64,000 nt of DNA from Paracoccaceae bacterium (GTDB lineage Bacteria > Pseudomonadota > Alphaproteobacteria > Rhodobacterales > Rhodobacteraceae), in contig JAGWAS010000015.1 of the NCBI GenBank assembly GCA_021296235.1, forward strand, positions 33,611-97,610, written 5' to 3'. The position numbers were made by a program, and so were the translations under genes. This document shows, piece by piece, positions 1-8,382 of this stretch. The notes beneath the pieces are model-generated. The model was not told the origin of the DNA, searched no databases, and worked only from the letters and a program-made list of their open reading frames with translations. Every line of letters begins with the position of its first letter. The stretch's first letter is position 1.

Positions 1-110
1 TTGGCATCGGCGATTCCTACGATGATCACGAGTGTGATCAAAGTAACCCACGGCAAGTGCGGCTTTGTCTTTTCCCAGACGAGATTCGCGGACTTGGTTA
101 TGGTTGCCAT
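1..110 (-). CDS. Sugar ABC transporter permease, N-terminal part only
   Basis: Too short for the ORF track. On the minus strand an ATG at 110 opens a frame that stays open to the window edge (36 codons). It begins MATITKSANLVWEKTK and runs into a hydrophobic stretch (LPWVTLITLVIIVGIA), as expected for the first membrane helix of an RbsC-type permease. It follows the ATPase gene after 11 bases, in the same direction, so the operon would be binding protein, permease, ATPase, second permease. The family assignment rests on context and the hydrophobic N-terminus; the rest lies outside the window. Confidence 0.7.
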   Translation of the reverse strand, partial: MATITKSANLVWEKTKPHLPWVTLITLVIIVGIADA

Positions 111-121
111 GTCTACGTTCC

Positions 122-1624
122 TCAAATCATATGATGGACGAGGTCATAGAGCGACGGCTTGCCTTCCCGGAATCCGCGGAAGACGCGCTGCATCTCCCCG
201 TCTTTCAGGACAATGATGACGTGCGCCAAGCCGATCGCCTCTTCGAGCGTGTCAGCCACAAGTATGATTCCGACGCCATCGGCAGATATTTCACGCACCA
301 TGTCGTAGACATCTTCCTTGGCGCCGATGTCGAGACCGCGGGTGGGGTGATCAAGCAGAATGATGTCTGATCCGGCGGAACGCCATTTGGCCAGTACCAC
401 TTTCTGTTGATTGCCGCCTGAAAGTCCTCCGCAATCCTCGTTGACACCGGGTGTCTTGATCCCCAAACGGTTGATCCAGTTCTGGGCAAGTTCCTTTTCC
501 TCGCCGATCCGAAGAACACCGCTCGAAGAGTATCTTTCCATTTGATTGAGCGTCATGTTTTCGTAAACATTCATGCCGACTACGATACCCTCGACCTTGC
601 GTTCGCGGGGAACATAGCCGACACCGCGCCTGACACCGGCCCGGGCGCGAAAACGAGTTACCTTCCTGCCCTTGATCCTGATCGTGCCGGAACTGGGTTT
701 GTCGAGCCCATAGAGCGTCCGCAGGATCGCCTCGCGACCGGAACCCTCCGTTCCAACGAGGCACAGGACTTCGCCCCTGTGCAATTCAAACGAAATGTTC
801 GAATAGCGGCTTCCGTGTGAAACGTTCTCAAAGCTCGCCAACACCTCATCGGAATGGTCGATCTGCTTGGTTTCGCGGTAGTATTCCTTGTCAACCTCCC
901 GACCAACCATCTTGTGCTGAATTTCATTTATGCTGGCATGCTCCCGGCTGACAACATCGACCACCGAGCCGTCTTTCATGACATAGACGCGGTCTGACAG
1001 TTCCAGCACCTCGTCCATCCGGTGGCTGACAAAAATGAAGGATGCCCGCTTGATCAGATCGCGGACGAGCTTGAACAGTAGCTCAACCTCCTCTTCTGCG
1101 AGAACCGATGTTGGCTCATCCAGCAATATCACCAGATCGCCGTCCACCCGTTCCTCAAGCGTCAGAACCTTGGCGAGTTCGACAAGCTGACGCTGGGCAA
1201 AGGACAGTTTTGCGGTAATCGTGGCCGGATCAATGTCAAGCTTGACCTTGGCCAGTTGTTTCCTCGCCGCTTCGGCCATCTTTGACCAATTGATGACGCC
1301 CATCGAAACGAACTGCTGTTCAAAACCCAGAAAAATATTCTCCATCACCGTGAGGTTGGTGATCAGCGATTGTTCCTGAAACACCATTCCAATGCCATGG
1401 TCCATCGCTTGGCGTGGGTTCTGAAACCGCACCGTCTTGCCGTCAATGACAATGCTGCCGCCGTCGGGTTGGTAAGCTCCGTAGATGACCTTCATAAGCG
1501 TCGATTTGCCAGCTCCGTTCTCGCCGACGAGCCCCACAATTTCGCCCCGTCCGACATGGAAATCGACGGACTTCAGCGCTTGAACGCCAGGGAAATTCTT
1601 GTCGATGGCCTTAAGTTCGTACAC
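122..1624 (-). CDS. Sugar ABC transporter ATP-binding protein (RbsA/MglA type, two ABC domains)
   Basis: Cytoplasmic ATPase of a CUT2 sugar importer; 500 residues, the usual length of this double-cassette family. The first cassette has a full Walker A (GENGAGKST, residues 34-42), a degenerate signature (LSFAQRQ) and Walker B (VILLDEPTSVL). The second has the degenerate Walker A typical of the family (GTEGSGRE), a good signature (LSGGNQQKV) and DHPTRGLD in place of DEP. It probably energises the two neighbouring permeases. The sugar cannot be told from sequence. It is one of four co-directional genes at the left edge. Confidence 0.95.
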   Translation of the reverse strand: MYELKAIDKNFPGVQALKSVDFHVGRGEIVGLVGENGAGKSTLMKVIYGAYQPDGGSIVIDGKTVRFQNPRQAMDHGIGMVFQEQSLITNLTVMENIFLGFEQQFVSMGVINWSKMAEAARKQLAKVKLDIDPATITAKLSFAQRQLVELAKVLTLEERVDGDLVILLDEPTSVLAEEEVELLFKLVRDLIKRASFIFVSHRMDEVLELSDRVYVMKDGSVVDVVSREHASINEIQHKMVGREVDKEYYRETKQIDHSDEVLASFENVSHGSRYSNISFELHRGEVLCLVGTEGSGREAILRTLYGLDKPSSGTIRIKGRKVTRFRARAGVRRGVGYVPRERKVEGIVVGMNVYENMTLNQMERYSSSGVLRIGEEKELAQNWINRLGIKTPGVNEDCGGLSGGNQQKVVLAKWRSAGSDIILLDHPTRGLDIGAKEDVYDMVREISADGVGIILVADTLEEAIGLAHVIIVLKDGEMQRVFRGFREGKPSLYDLVHHMI

Positions 1625-1636
1625 GACCGGGTTTCA

Positions 1637-2647
1637 CTACTTCACGAAGCTGACCGATTTGCGATCGGTCGAGAGAAAAACCGCCACGATCACCAAAAGA
1701 CCCAACACGCCGTCTTGGATGAATCCCGGCAGGCCGATAACCACCATGCCGTTGTTGATGACGTTCACGATCAAGACACCCACAACAGTGTTCCAGATGC
1801 CGCCAATTCCGCCCCACAGCGCCGTGCCGCCGACGACCACGGATGTGATTGAAACGAACATGAAATTGTTTCCGGTTGCGGTCTCTGCGATCCCGATCCG
1901 ACCCACTGCCAGAAGAGCACCAACGGCGTAGAATGCACCAGCAAGCATGAATCCCATGATCCGGACGCGACCAACATTCAGACCGGATGCATGAGCCAGC
2001 TCCTCGCCGCCGCCAACGGCATAGAAGTTCCGTCCCAGCTTCGTGCGGGATTGGATGAACCAGGCAACCAGCACAAGAGCCATCGCGACGTAGCACATGA
2101 TCGGGAAATTGAACCATCGCACAGTCAGGAGCGAGCGGAACAGCTCATCCTCGATCCTGATGCGGTCGCCTCCCGTAATCAGCAGCGCAAAACCGGTGCC
2201 AACAAATCCCATTGCCAGTGAGGCCATGAAGCTCGGGATTCTCAATCTTATGTGGATCAGCCCGTTTATGAAACCGATGATGGCCCCGACAATCAGGGCC
2301 ACCGGCAAGGCAAGCCAAGCCAACGAGGCCAGCGTCCCACCCAGGGCCAGGAATGCGAATGCGAAGAGTACCGCCGATACCGAAACCGTTCCCTCCATTG
2401 ACAGGTCGATTGACCCCATCAGGATGACGAAGGTCACACCAATCGCGACCATGAGGGCAGGCGAAGAGGAAATCCCGATCCGGGCGAAGTTCCGGATTGA
2501 AAGAAACCGCGGTTCCATGAGTGCGAAAAACGCAATCAAGACCAGCAGAACCAGCAAGGGTGCCCATTTGACCAACGCTTCAAGCACAATTCCGTGCCTT
2601 GGATTATCCGGCAAAGTCGGCGAATTGGTGGTCCGTACTGCAACCAT
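1637..2647 (-). CDS. Sugar ABC transporter permease (RbsC family)
   Basis: Integral membrane permease of 336 residues with about eight to ten hydrophobic segments, the BPD_transp_2 fold of ribose/xylose-type importers. Family features are the early LSIRNFARI segment, GSIDLSMEG and the late GGIGGIWNTVVGVLIV stretch. The gene follows the binding protein gene and precedes the ATPase by 12 bases. A second permease starts at the window edge, so the system probably uses a heterodimer. The start at 2647 has a GGGG-containing upstream sequence but is not strongly supported. Confidence 0.93.
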   Translation of the reverse strand: MVAVRTTNSPTLPDNPRHGIVLEALVKWAPLLVLLVLIAFFALMEPRFLSIRNFARIGISSSPALMVAIGVTFVILMGSIDLSMEGTVSVSAVLFAFAFLALGGTLASLAWLALPVALIVGAIIGFINGLIHIRLRIPSFMASLAMGFVGTGFALLITGGDRIRIEDELFRSLLTVRWFNFPIMCYVAMALVLVAWFIQSRTKLGRNFYAVGGGEELAHASGLNVGRVRIMGFMLAGAFYAVGALLAVGRIGIAETATGNNFMFVSITSVVVGGTALWGGIGGIWNTVVGVLIVNVINNGMVVIGLPGFIQDGVLGLLVIVAVFLSTDRKSVSFVK

Positions 2648-2782
2648 CCCCGTGCTCCGTCAGTTCCGTTACCTGGTGGTGGTGCCACGGACCGGGACAT
2701 CTTCCGGCAGGACCGCGACAGCCCTGCCTTTCGACTCGATACCCGGAACGCCCCTCCCGAAGGTGCCCTGACCGCGCGGTTG

Positions 2783-2815
2783 GCCGCGGCCCGGCGCGTC
2801 GTTCCGGGCCGCGGC
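2783..2815 (-). promoter_or_regulatory. Intercistronic hairpin after binding-protein gene
   Basis: A perfect 12-bp inverted repeat (GCCGCGGCCCGG / CCGGGCCGCGGC, 9-base loop) lies seven bases after the stop of the binding-protein gene and before the permease gene. There is no T-run, so it is more likely an mRNA-stabilising or partial attenuation hairpin than a full terminator. Such hairpins commonly make periplasmic binding proteins more abundant than their membrane partners. Similar hairpins occur at the same position in two other importer operons in this window. Confidence 0.75.
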
Positions 2816-2821
2816 TGGCAA

Positions 2822-3925
2822 TCACTTGTACTTGATCTGACCGTTCGACGGGCCCCAAAAGTCGGTCCAGTCGTAGGTCGGAACACTGTCGAGGTAGTTC
2901 GCTTTGAACTCGAGCGCATCCTCAGGCGTGATCATTATGGTCGGCCCGTAGAACTCGCGGTGCTCGTGCGGCTCCTCAGAAGGCCTGAATGCGCCTGTTG
3001 CCGCGTGATAGGCGAGTGAAGCGGTGATGCCGCCACCCCAATGCGGATTGGTGAAAACGGTAACCAGGAATTCGCCCTTTGCGACCAGTTCCACCGCCTG
3101 CGGATTGCCGTCATAGGCAACAATCGGAATTGAAATCCCCTCGGCCCTCAGTGCCTCAAGCACACCATACCCGATGGTATCGTTTGCACAATGCACGCCT
3201 GTGATCTCGTCGCCGTATCGCGTCAGGAAAGACGACATGACCTGGTTGGCTTTCTGAGTATCCCAGTCTGCCGGCTGAGCGTCCAACAATTCGACATCGG
3301 GATAATCCTTCAATGCGTTTTTCAGGCCGTTCAGGCGCTCGATTGCCGGGTTGTTTGAGGCGATGCCCCCCAAGTGGACGACGCCACCCTTGCCGCCAAT
3401 GGCTTCGAGCAGGATGCGGGCTGTCTGCTCGGCCGGCCCTTCGTCTGACCATGACATATGGCTGACATAGTTGTCGCCAAAATCCCAAGGGTGCAAATCG
3501 TCGGTCTTGTTCCACAGGGTCGAGACGTAGGCGCCAGCGTCGACACAAGCTTCGACGACAGGCCGGGCGTTCGGTGCGTCGTTTGTATCAATGGCAAGTG
3601 CAAGATCGCCATTGGTCTTGGCAAGAAGCGCCTTGACGTCCGCCAGCGATTTTTCGGACGAACCCTCATTGATCAAATGGACCAGCGCGTCTTTTGACAT
3701 GCCGAGTGACTCCACGAACGCTTCACCGCCCGAGACGATTTCGTTCCAGTAGGGGTTTGTCCGGTTTCTGTAGGACCATGCGATCGTTGGGTCCTGTATC
3801 GCCGCCCGGGCCATGCCCGGGCCCAAGAGTCCGGCCGCAGCAACGCCGCCAAGTCCACAGGCAGAGGCAAGCAGAAGATCACGACGATTGATCGTCTCTT
3901 GCTCGATGTACTTCTTGATGAACAT
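2822..3925 (-). CDS. Sugar-binding periplasmic protein (Peripla_BP_4), Tat signal
   Basis: Solute receptor of the CUT2 importer, 367 residues. The N-terminus has a twin-arginine motif (NRRDLLLASA) followed by a hydrophobic stretch ending in GMARA, a Tat-type export signal with a likely cleavage near residue 41. The mature part has the two-lobed sugar-binding fold seen in RbsB relatives (VHCANDTIGYGVLEAL, IVAYDGNPQAVELV). It is the first gene of the operon, just behind a short inverted repeat facing a broken TetR gene. Ligand unknown. Confidence 0.93.
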   Translation of the reverse strand: MFIKKYIEQETINRRDLLLASACGLGGVAAAGLLGPGMARAAIQDPTIAWSYRNRTNPYWNEIVSGGEAFVESLGMSKDALVHLINEGSSEKSLADVKALLAKTNGDLALAIDTNDAPNARPVVEACVDAGAYVSTLWNKTDDLHPWDFGDNYVSHMSWSDEGPAEQTARILLEAIGGKGGVVHLGGIASNNPAIERLNGLKNALKDYPDVELLDAQPADWDTQKANQVMSSFLTRYGDEITGVHCANDTIGYGVLEALRAEGISIPIVAYDGNPQAVELVAKGEFLVTVFTNPHWGGGITASLAYHAATGAFRPSEEPHEHREFYGPTIMITPEDALEFKANYLDSVPTYDWTDFWGPSNGQIKYK

Positions 3926-4050
3926 AGGGTCCTCCTTAGGTTCGTTGGTTTCGAAGTTCCTTCCGATTGGCTACCGAGAGTTCAGCCAAACATGCAGCAA
4001 CGTCTGAGCAGTCCAGAACGCCAACGGGATCGACTGATTCGATAAGTAAC

Positions 4051-4065
4051 GTAACAGTTAGTTAC
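4051..4065. promoter_or_regulatory. Probable TetR-type operator
   Basis: Inverted repeat GTAAC-AGTTA-GTTAC inside an AT-rich segment (agtaacgtaacagttagtt) between the divergent sugar-importer operon and the TetR pseudogene. TAAC/GTTA half-sites flanking a small centre are typical of TetR-family operators. Position and symmetry support an operator for the now broken regulator; the protein-DNA pairing is inferred. Confidence 0.5.
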
Positions 4066-4167
4066 ATTAATTTGGCAAATCCTGTCAAGCGGCATACAAA
4101 TCAATTCAGGATGCGTGGGGCTGAAGGCAGCCGGCGCCCGAATTTCAGGAGCAAGTGCAGCGCACCA

Positions 4168-4848
4168 ATGGCAAAGATAATTTCAAGGCCCAGAATCGCA
4201 GAGGCTGCCAACGCACGCATCCTGAGAGCCGCGAAAGAATAGTTTGCCGAGAGTGGCTTCGCCGAGGCGCGCGTGCAAAAGGATTGCCGCACGCGCAAAT
4301 GCCGGCAAACGGATGGTGTTTCACCATTTCAAATGGATCGGAATACGCGACTGTTTCAAACTGCACTTGAGGAAATCTGCCTTGACATGCGCAAAGCTGA
4401 GCAAGAATTGCGGCTTGGTTACCTCGAACCGGTTGCAGCACTCGAAGAGCTTGTGAGTGTCACTTGGAACCTTTTCCTCGCAAATCCTGAGTTTCTGGTG
4501 CCTATGAACAGCAAGAAACTGCACAGGGCGCGGTGCCTGACGCGATCAAGGAGGATTAATTTTGTCGGCTGCCATTTCGTCGCCTTGTTGGATAACCTGC
4601 TTGACCGAGGCGTCGCTGAGGGCGTGTTCCGGAATGACGTCGATCCGGTTCAGTTGAACATCACCATCGCGGCGGTTGGATGCTGCCATCTGACCAATCG
4701 CTTCACTGGCACCATTCTGTTTGGGCGGGATCTGATGGCGCCCGATGCATTGGAACAGCGCATCGCCTTCATTTTGGATGCCATGGTGAGATTGGTGCAG
4801 GCTTGGGATCTGTCTGGACGCCAGTCCAGTTGGAGGCCGCAGCTGTGA
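4168..4848 (+). pseudogene. TetR-family transcriptional regulator, degraded
   Basis: One frame reads IAEAANARILRAAKE, then a TAG stop, then FAESGFAEARVQ: the helix-turn-helix start of a TetR protein with a nonsense codon where Leu is expected. The next piece (KRIAARANAGKRMVFHHFK) continues the HTH in another frame, and the original frame resumes at about TRLFQTALEEIC and runs to the end as a good ligand-binding domain (RSRRINFVGCHFVALLDNLLDRGVAEGVFRNDVDP, TetR_C_33-like). So there is one stop plus two compensating frameshifts. It is divergent from the sugar importer and presumably once repressed it. Confidence 0.85.
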
Positions 4849-4920
4849 TCTGCAACCGGTGCAATGATGGCCAGGCAAAACCGACTTGGATACCGCAACC
4901 GCAAAACCGAACATAGGTCC

Positions 4921-5086
4921 GGTCGATTGCCCCGGAATACACGTCCGCACTTGGCCCACCTGCCCTTCGGAAAGTGAGCCGATGTGTTTGACGGTGCCAG
5001 AATGACCAGCGCATTGCTCGAACGACTTGCGCACCACTGCGATATCCCCAAAACCGGAAACGACAACTGGAGGCAGCAAAGCGGGA
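4921..5086 (+). pseudogene. istB: IS21-family istB, 3' remnant
   Basis: Too short for the ORF track. The plus strand reads HLAHLPFGK, a TGA at 4975-4977 where Trp is expected, then [20 protein letters not shown] and [12 protein letters not shown] before the natural stop. This is the conserved C-terminus of IstB, the AAA+ helper ATPase of IS21 elements. Only this tail remains. The antisense ORFs 4546-5142 and 4769-5179 in the track are its shadow. Confidence 0.8.
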
Positions 5087-5121
5087 GCTGACCACAAAAC
5101 GTCGAACCTGTGGAAAGTCGT

Positions 5122-5147
5122 GCATAATGTTGAACTCAACATTATGC
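5122..5147. promoter_or_regulatory. Orphan palindrome (operator-like)
   Basis: Perfect 12-bp arms GCATAATGTTGA / TCAACATTATGC around a 2-base centre (AC). Size and symmetry fit an operator of a dimeric regulator (MarR- or GntR-like) rather than a terminator: there is no loop and no T-run. It lies between the istB remnant and the 3' end of parE, with no gene start nearby, so it may be a control site stranded by IS insertion and deletion. Confidence 0.5.
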
Positions 5148-5262
5148 GCGCCAGTTGACAGCCAAGCAGTCGTCCTCATCGCAAGTTAACAACCGAGACG
5201 CCCGCTGTGCGTAGCAAACGAGCTGCAGGGCACTCAGCGCGAAGCAGCTATTACCGGAAAAT

Positions 5263-5598
5263 CTATTCGTCGCGCGGCTCGTTCAGCGCCACCGATCCGG
5301 CGAGATGATCACCGAGGTTCATTCGTTCGTGCAAAATCTCGGCGATGCCGATCTCACCGCTCGCTAACGCCTTCCAATAAGCGAAGTGCTTGCCGCAACG
5401 AACGTAGCGTCCGGTAACACCGTACTCTGCCTGGATCAGGCGGCCCGGCTCATCTCCGGTGCTGATGGCTTCGAACAATGCATGGAAATCCTCCAAATAC
5501 CGATCCGCCGGCGCTTCCCCCCAGCGTTGCAGGTTGTAGCGGTAGATGTCGATCTGCTGCTGCTGAGCGGCGACAGACAATCGGTAGATCCTCGGCAT
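5263..5598 (-). CDS. parE: ParE-type toxin (RelE/ParE superfamily)
   Basis: 111 residues, slightly longer than typical ParE. The N-terminal pattern MPRIYRLSVAAQQQQIDIYRYNLQRWGE and the later YRYVRCGKHFAYWKA-like strands (GRYVRCGKHFAYW) fit the ParE fold. Family members poison DNA gyrase. The start overlaps the antitoxin stop (TGATG), so translation is probably coupled and the pair is one operon. The module sits in a stretch of IS debris, consistent with acquisition by transfer. Confidence 0.85.
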   Translation of the reverse strand: MPRIYRLSVAAQQQQIDIYRYNLQRWGEAPADRYLEDFHALFEAISTGDEPGRLIQAEYGVTGRYVRCGKHFAYWKALASGEIGIAEILHERMNLGDHLAGSVALNEPRDE

Positions 5599-5846
5599 CA
5601 GGCAGTGTCGAGGGCGCGGCGTTTGATATCCGCTGCGGAAACGGCTCCATACGCTTCGTCAGGCAAACCGAAAGCCAGCTGCAATGCCGTCCGCTTGGCT
5701 TCGAACGCGGCTTGTTCGGCCCGCGCCTTGTCCTGCCGGGTCAGAGAGCGCACATATTCGCTGGCGTTGTCATAGTCGCCCTGATTGCCGGTAGCGAAGG
5801 CCAAATGCTCCGACAGTCCGCGACCGACCCGGATATTGAGGTTCAT
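5598..5846 (-). CDS. parD: ParD-type antitoxin
   Basis: 82 residues. The N-terminus MNLNIRVGRGLSEHLAFAT and GDYDNASEYVRSLTR match the ribbon-helix-helix DNA-binding part of ParD (compare the usual YxNASEYVRxLIR). The C-terminal half would wrap the toxin. It precedes parE with a one-base overlap. ParD proteins normally repress their own promoter; the region upstream (5850-5930) is AT-rich and probably holds it. Confidence 0.87.
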   Translation of the reverse strand: MNLNIRVGRGLSEHLAFATGNQGDYDNASEYVRSLTRQDKARAEQAAFEAKRTALQLAFGLPDEAYGAVSAADIKRRALDTA

Positions 5847-6121
5847 TGGTTTTGTTATTGAAATTCACTTTCAGGATAGCCGAAGGCCTTGCGCCGTCAA
5901 CTATATTGAAGATATTCTTTACGTAAGGTTCGCTCAAGCGATGTTTGTCAACCGGCACCGTGAGGGGAAAATCTGCAACGGCAGGCTGCAAGACAACTCG
6001 AATTTGGCAGGGCCACAGTCTGCAGGAGTGCAAGGCGGTTCCGTTGAACCCGAATGCGCTTGATTTGTTCCACCTTAGAGCAATCCAGCTGACAATCCAT
6101 GCAATAGCGCCATGCCCGGCA

Positions 6122-6421
6122 TCATGCGTGCGTGTCCGGCAAAACCTTGGCCTCAAGGCCGAAGCCAAGCGCCGACAGCACATTGGTCACGGTACTCAGG
6201 CGAGGATCACCCTTTTCGCTCAATGCCCGGTAAAGAGCTTCACGCGAGACCCCCGAGTCCCTGGCTACGTCAGTCATTCCGCGTGCGCGCGCAACCGTAC
6301 CAATCACGTGTGCAATAAACTTCGGGTCGCCTGTCCCGAACGCTTCGGAAATAAGCTCCGCTTGCACCTCGGGGGATTTGAGGTGCTCAGCAGGATCAAA
6401 CTTCGTGGTTTTCATTGTCAA
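6122..6421 (-). CDS. HTH antitoxin, HI1420/HigA-like
   Basis: 99 residues. DPAEHLKSPEVQAELISEAF at the N-terminus followed by a helix-turn-helix (MTDVARDSGVSREALYRALS) and NPRLST-like GDPRLSTVTNVLSALG is the pattern of the addiction-module antidote family linked to HI1419/HI1420. The gene follows the toxin and overlaps its end by 26 bases. A second ATG at 6415 (MKTTKFDP) is an equally good start. It should neutralise the toxin and autoregulate the operon. Confidence 0.87.
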   Translation of the reverse strand: MTMKTTKFDPAEHLKSPEVQAELISEAFGTGDPKFIAHVIGTVARARGMTDVARDSGVSREALYRALSEKGDPRLSTVTNVLSALGFGLEAKVLPDTHA

Positions 6422-6707
6422 TTTCCTTCTTCAGCTTTCTGGCCCTGAGAATGTCCCGTGCCTGGGAACCCTTGTCTCCACCGCAAAGCAAAATGATGAT
6501 CGTTTTGCCAAGCATGGAAAAGTTGAGCCTGTATCCGGGCCCGTGTTGAATCCTGAACTCGCTCACCCCGCCACCAAGCGATTTCGCATCGCCAAGTAGC
6601 CCGGCTTCGAACCGGACCAGCCGCTTTGCGATCGCCTCCTTGGCCTGTTGGTCCTTAAGTCCAAGAAACCACTTCTTGAACACCGGCGTCTGGCGCAGTT
6701 CAAACAT
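6396..6707 (-). CDS. RelE/ParE-superfamily toxin, HI1419-like (Gp49)
   Basis: 103 residues from the ATG at 6707; the track extends this frame to 7013 but the upstream part resembles no protein. Conserved family parts are PVFKKWFLGLKDQQAKEAIAKRL, FRIQHGPGYRLNF and IIILLCGGDKGSQARDI. Members act as mRNA interferases in complex with ribosomes. Toxin precedes antitoxin here, the order usual for this subgroup. Confidence 0.87.
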   Translation of the reverse strand: MFELRQTPVFKKWFLGLKDQQAKEAIAKRLVRFEAGLLGDAKSLGGGVSEFRIQHGPGYRLNFSMLGKTIIILLCGGDKGSQARDILRARKLKKEIDNENHEV

Positions 6708-6954
6708 GTGTAACTTATAGATTACACCGCCCGGGTTGACAATGAAATGCAAACGAGTTGCAGATGATCGTTGATCTTTGATGCCCCTGCGATCCGTAGA
6801 GGATCGACTGCGTACACCCGCCCGCAACCCCGTCCACAAAAAAGGCTTCTCGAATATTGGAAAGAACAGTAACGGATCGGGAAAGACGTTTTTGTTCTGG
6901 TGCTCCTTATCCCTGTGCGTGTCGTCCAGTTCTGATCCCAACGTCAGAACATCC

Positions 6955-7239
6955 CGCACAAAGGACGAACTGTTGCGGGTGCTTGAGTATCCGGCCACTC
7001 CACTGAATTCCAATGGTGCCGAGCGCGATATTCGCGCTCATGTTGCCCGGCGGAAGATCTCGTTCGGAACCCGCAGCGAGAGCGGGCGTGCGGCCCGGGA
7101 CGCCTGTCTCGGGACGTTGAAGATCTGCAACAAGCTCGGCGTGTCATACTGGGATTATCTGCGGGATCGCCTCGAAGTTTCCGGCGCTCCCGATGTGCCA
7201 AGACCTGCGGATCTCATCACGCAGCGCGCCGCAACCTGA
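6955..7239 (+). pseudogene. IS66-family transposase, C-terminal remnant
   Basis: Residues about 60-153 of the ORF (KDELLRVLEYPATPLNSNG, AERDIRAHVARRKISFGTRS, GRAARDACLGTLKICNKLG, SYWDYLRDRL) match the C-terminus of the IS66 TnpC transposase. The N-terminal two thirds are missing and the 60 residues before the match are unrelated. Non-functional fragment; it marks an old insertion between the two toxin-antitoxin groups. Confidence 0.85.
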
Positions 7240-7575
7240 AAACACTCACCGTCAAAATACTCTGCAACCTAACAGTAGCATTTGATCCCGCGATCGGCAT
7301 TGCGGTGCCGGGAGAAGCGCTGTGTGATCTACTATTGGATCGAGATTGGCGGGCTGAACAAGGGATCTGGTGGCCAGGGAGCGAGGGTAACGGGCATGAT
7401 ATAGGCTGCCAGGTCGTATAGTATAGCGAAAGTGTATAAATTCCCGTAATGTCGGAAAGTGTGTAGGGCGGGTATACTGGCTCCCTTGCTCCCTTGCGCA
7501 AATCCGATTGCAGTGCAATGATACGGTTGATATTCTCGAAAAGTGGGAATATTTGCTGGTAAATTGTACTTACAC
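7240..7575. other. Intergenic region before abiEi
   Basis: No supportable gene; the three minus-strand ORFs here are low-complexity shadows. A 6-bp inverted repeat ATATTC (7530-7535) / GAATAT (7547-7552) lies just upstream of abiEi, where an AbiEi autoregulatory operator would be expected. It is too short to assert. Confidence 0.4.
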
Positions 7576-8382
7576 ATGAGCAAAGAAGCCGCCATACCTG
7601 AAGGGCGTCGCAAACTGGCCGAGGTGGTCCGGGAAGCTGGCGACATTGTCCGGATCGCCGATGCTGAACGAGCTCTCGACGTCAGTCGTACCGCTGCCGC
7701 CAAGCTGCTGTCCCGGTGGAGCGGGCAGGGCTGGCTACGGCGTGTCGGCCCTGGCGCCTATGCACCGGTCAGTCTCGATTCCCTGATCAGCGAGCAGGTG
7801 CTAGACGACCCTTGGGTACTGGTGCCGGTGCTGTATGACCCTGCCTATGTCGGCGGCCGGACAGCTGCAGAACACTGGGACCTGACAGAGCAGATCTTCC
7901 GCGACATTGTCGTGATGACGGAGCGGTCGGTACGTGCAGGAAGCCAGGAACGTCATGGTGCCAGGTTCACCCTGCGGAACGTCCGGGCGGGCATGATGTT
8001 CGGCACCAAGAGTGTTTGGCGCGGCAGGACCAGGATTGCCGTGTCGGACGTACACCGCACCATCATCGACATGATGGACGATCCTGTGTCGGGCGCTGGC
8101 ATTCAGCATGTCGAGGACTGTCTTACATCCTATTTCGAGCGCAAGGACCGGGACGATGGGAAGCTGGTCGCCTACGCCGATCGGATCGGCAACGGTGCCA
8201 TATTCAAGCGGCTGGGCTTCCTGGCGGAACGCAGGTCCGGCAGTACAGCTCTTCTCGACGCCTGCCGAGAACGGCTGACGAAGGGCAATGCCAAGCTCGA
8301 TCCCGCACTCCCCTGCCGCCGGCTAGTAACGCGCTGGCGTCTCTTCGTTCCGCAGAGCTGGATCCTGGCGGCGCCTGAATGA
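7576..8382 (+). CDS. AbiEi-type antitoxin (type IV toxin-antitoxin)
   Basis: 268 residues from the ATG at 7576; the track starts at an in-frame GTG (7543) with no better ribosome site. The N-terminus is a winged-helix region (RTAAAKLLSRWSGQGWLRRVGPGAYAPV) typical of AbiEi, followed by the AbiEi antitoxin core (YVGGRTAAEHWDLTEQIFRD). These proteins bind inverted repeats upstream of the operon and counteract an AbiEii nucleotidyltransferase. The downstream gene starts at 8379, overlapping by 4 bases. That partner is broken, so this may be a surviving antitoxin. Confidence 0.85.
   Translation: MSKEAAIPEGRRKLAEVVREAGDIVRIADAERALDVSRTAAAKLLSRWSGQGWLRRVGPGAYAPVSLDSLISEQVLDDPWVLVPVLYDPAYVGGRTAAEHWDLTEQIFRDIVVMTERSVRAGSQERHGARFTLRNVRAGMMFGTKSVWRGRTRIAVSDVHRTIIDMMDDPVSGAGIQHVEDCLTSYFERKDRDDGKLVAYADRIGNGAIFKRLGFLAERRSGSTALLDACRERLTKGNAKLDPALPCRRLVTRWRLFVPQSWILAAPE

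Noticed and set aside
4546-5142. 198-residue minus-strand ORF, resembling hypothetical proteins in many genomes
   Set aside because: It is the antisense of the istB tail and TetR C-terminus; such antisense ORFs of IS elements are often mis-annotated.
6396-7013. 205-residue minus-strand protein as annotated in the track
   Set aside because: Only the last 103 residues match the HI1419-like toxin; the upstream extension is non-coding, so the start was moved to 6707.
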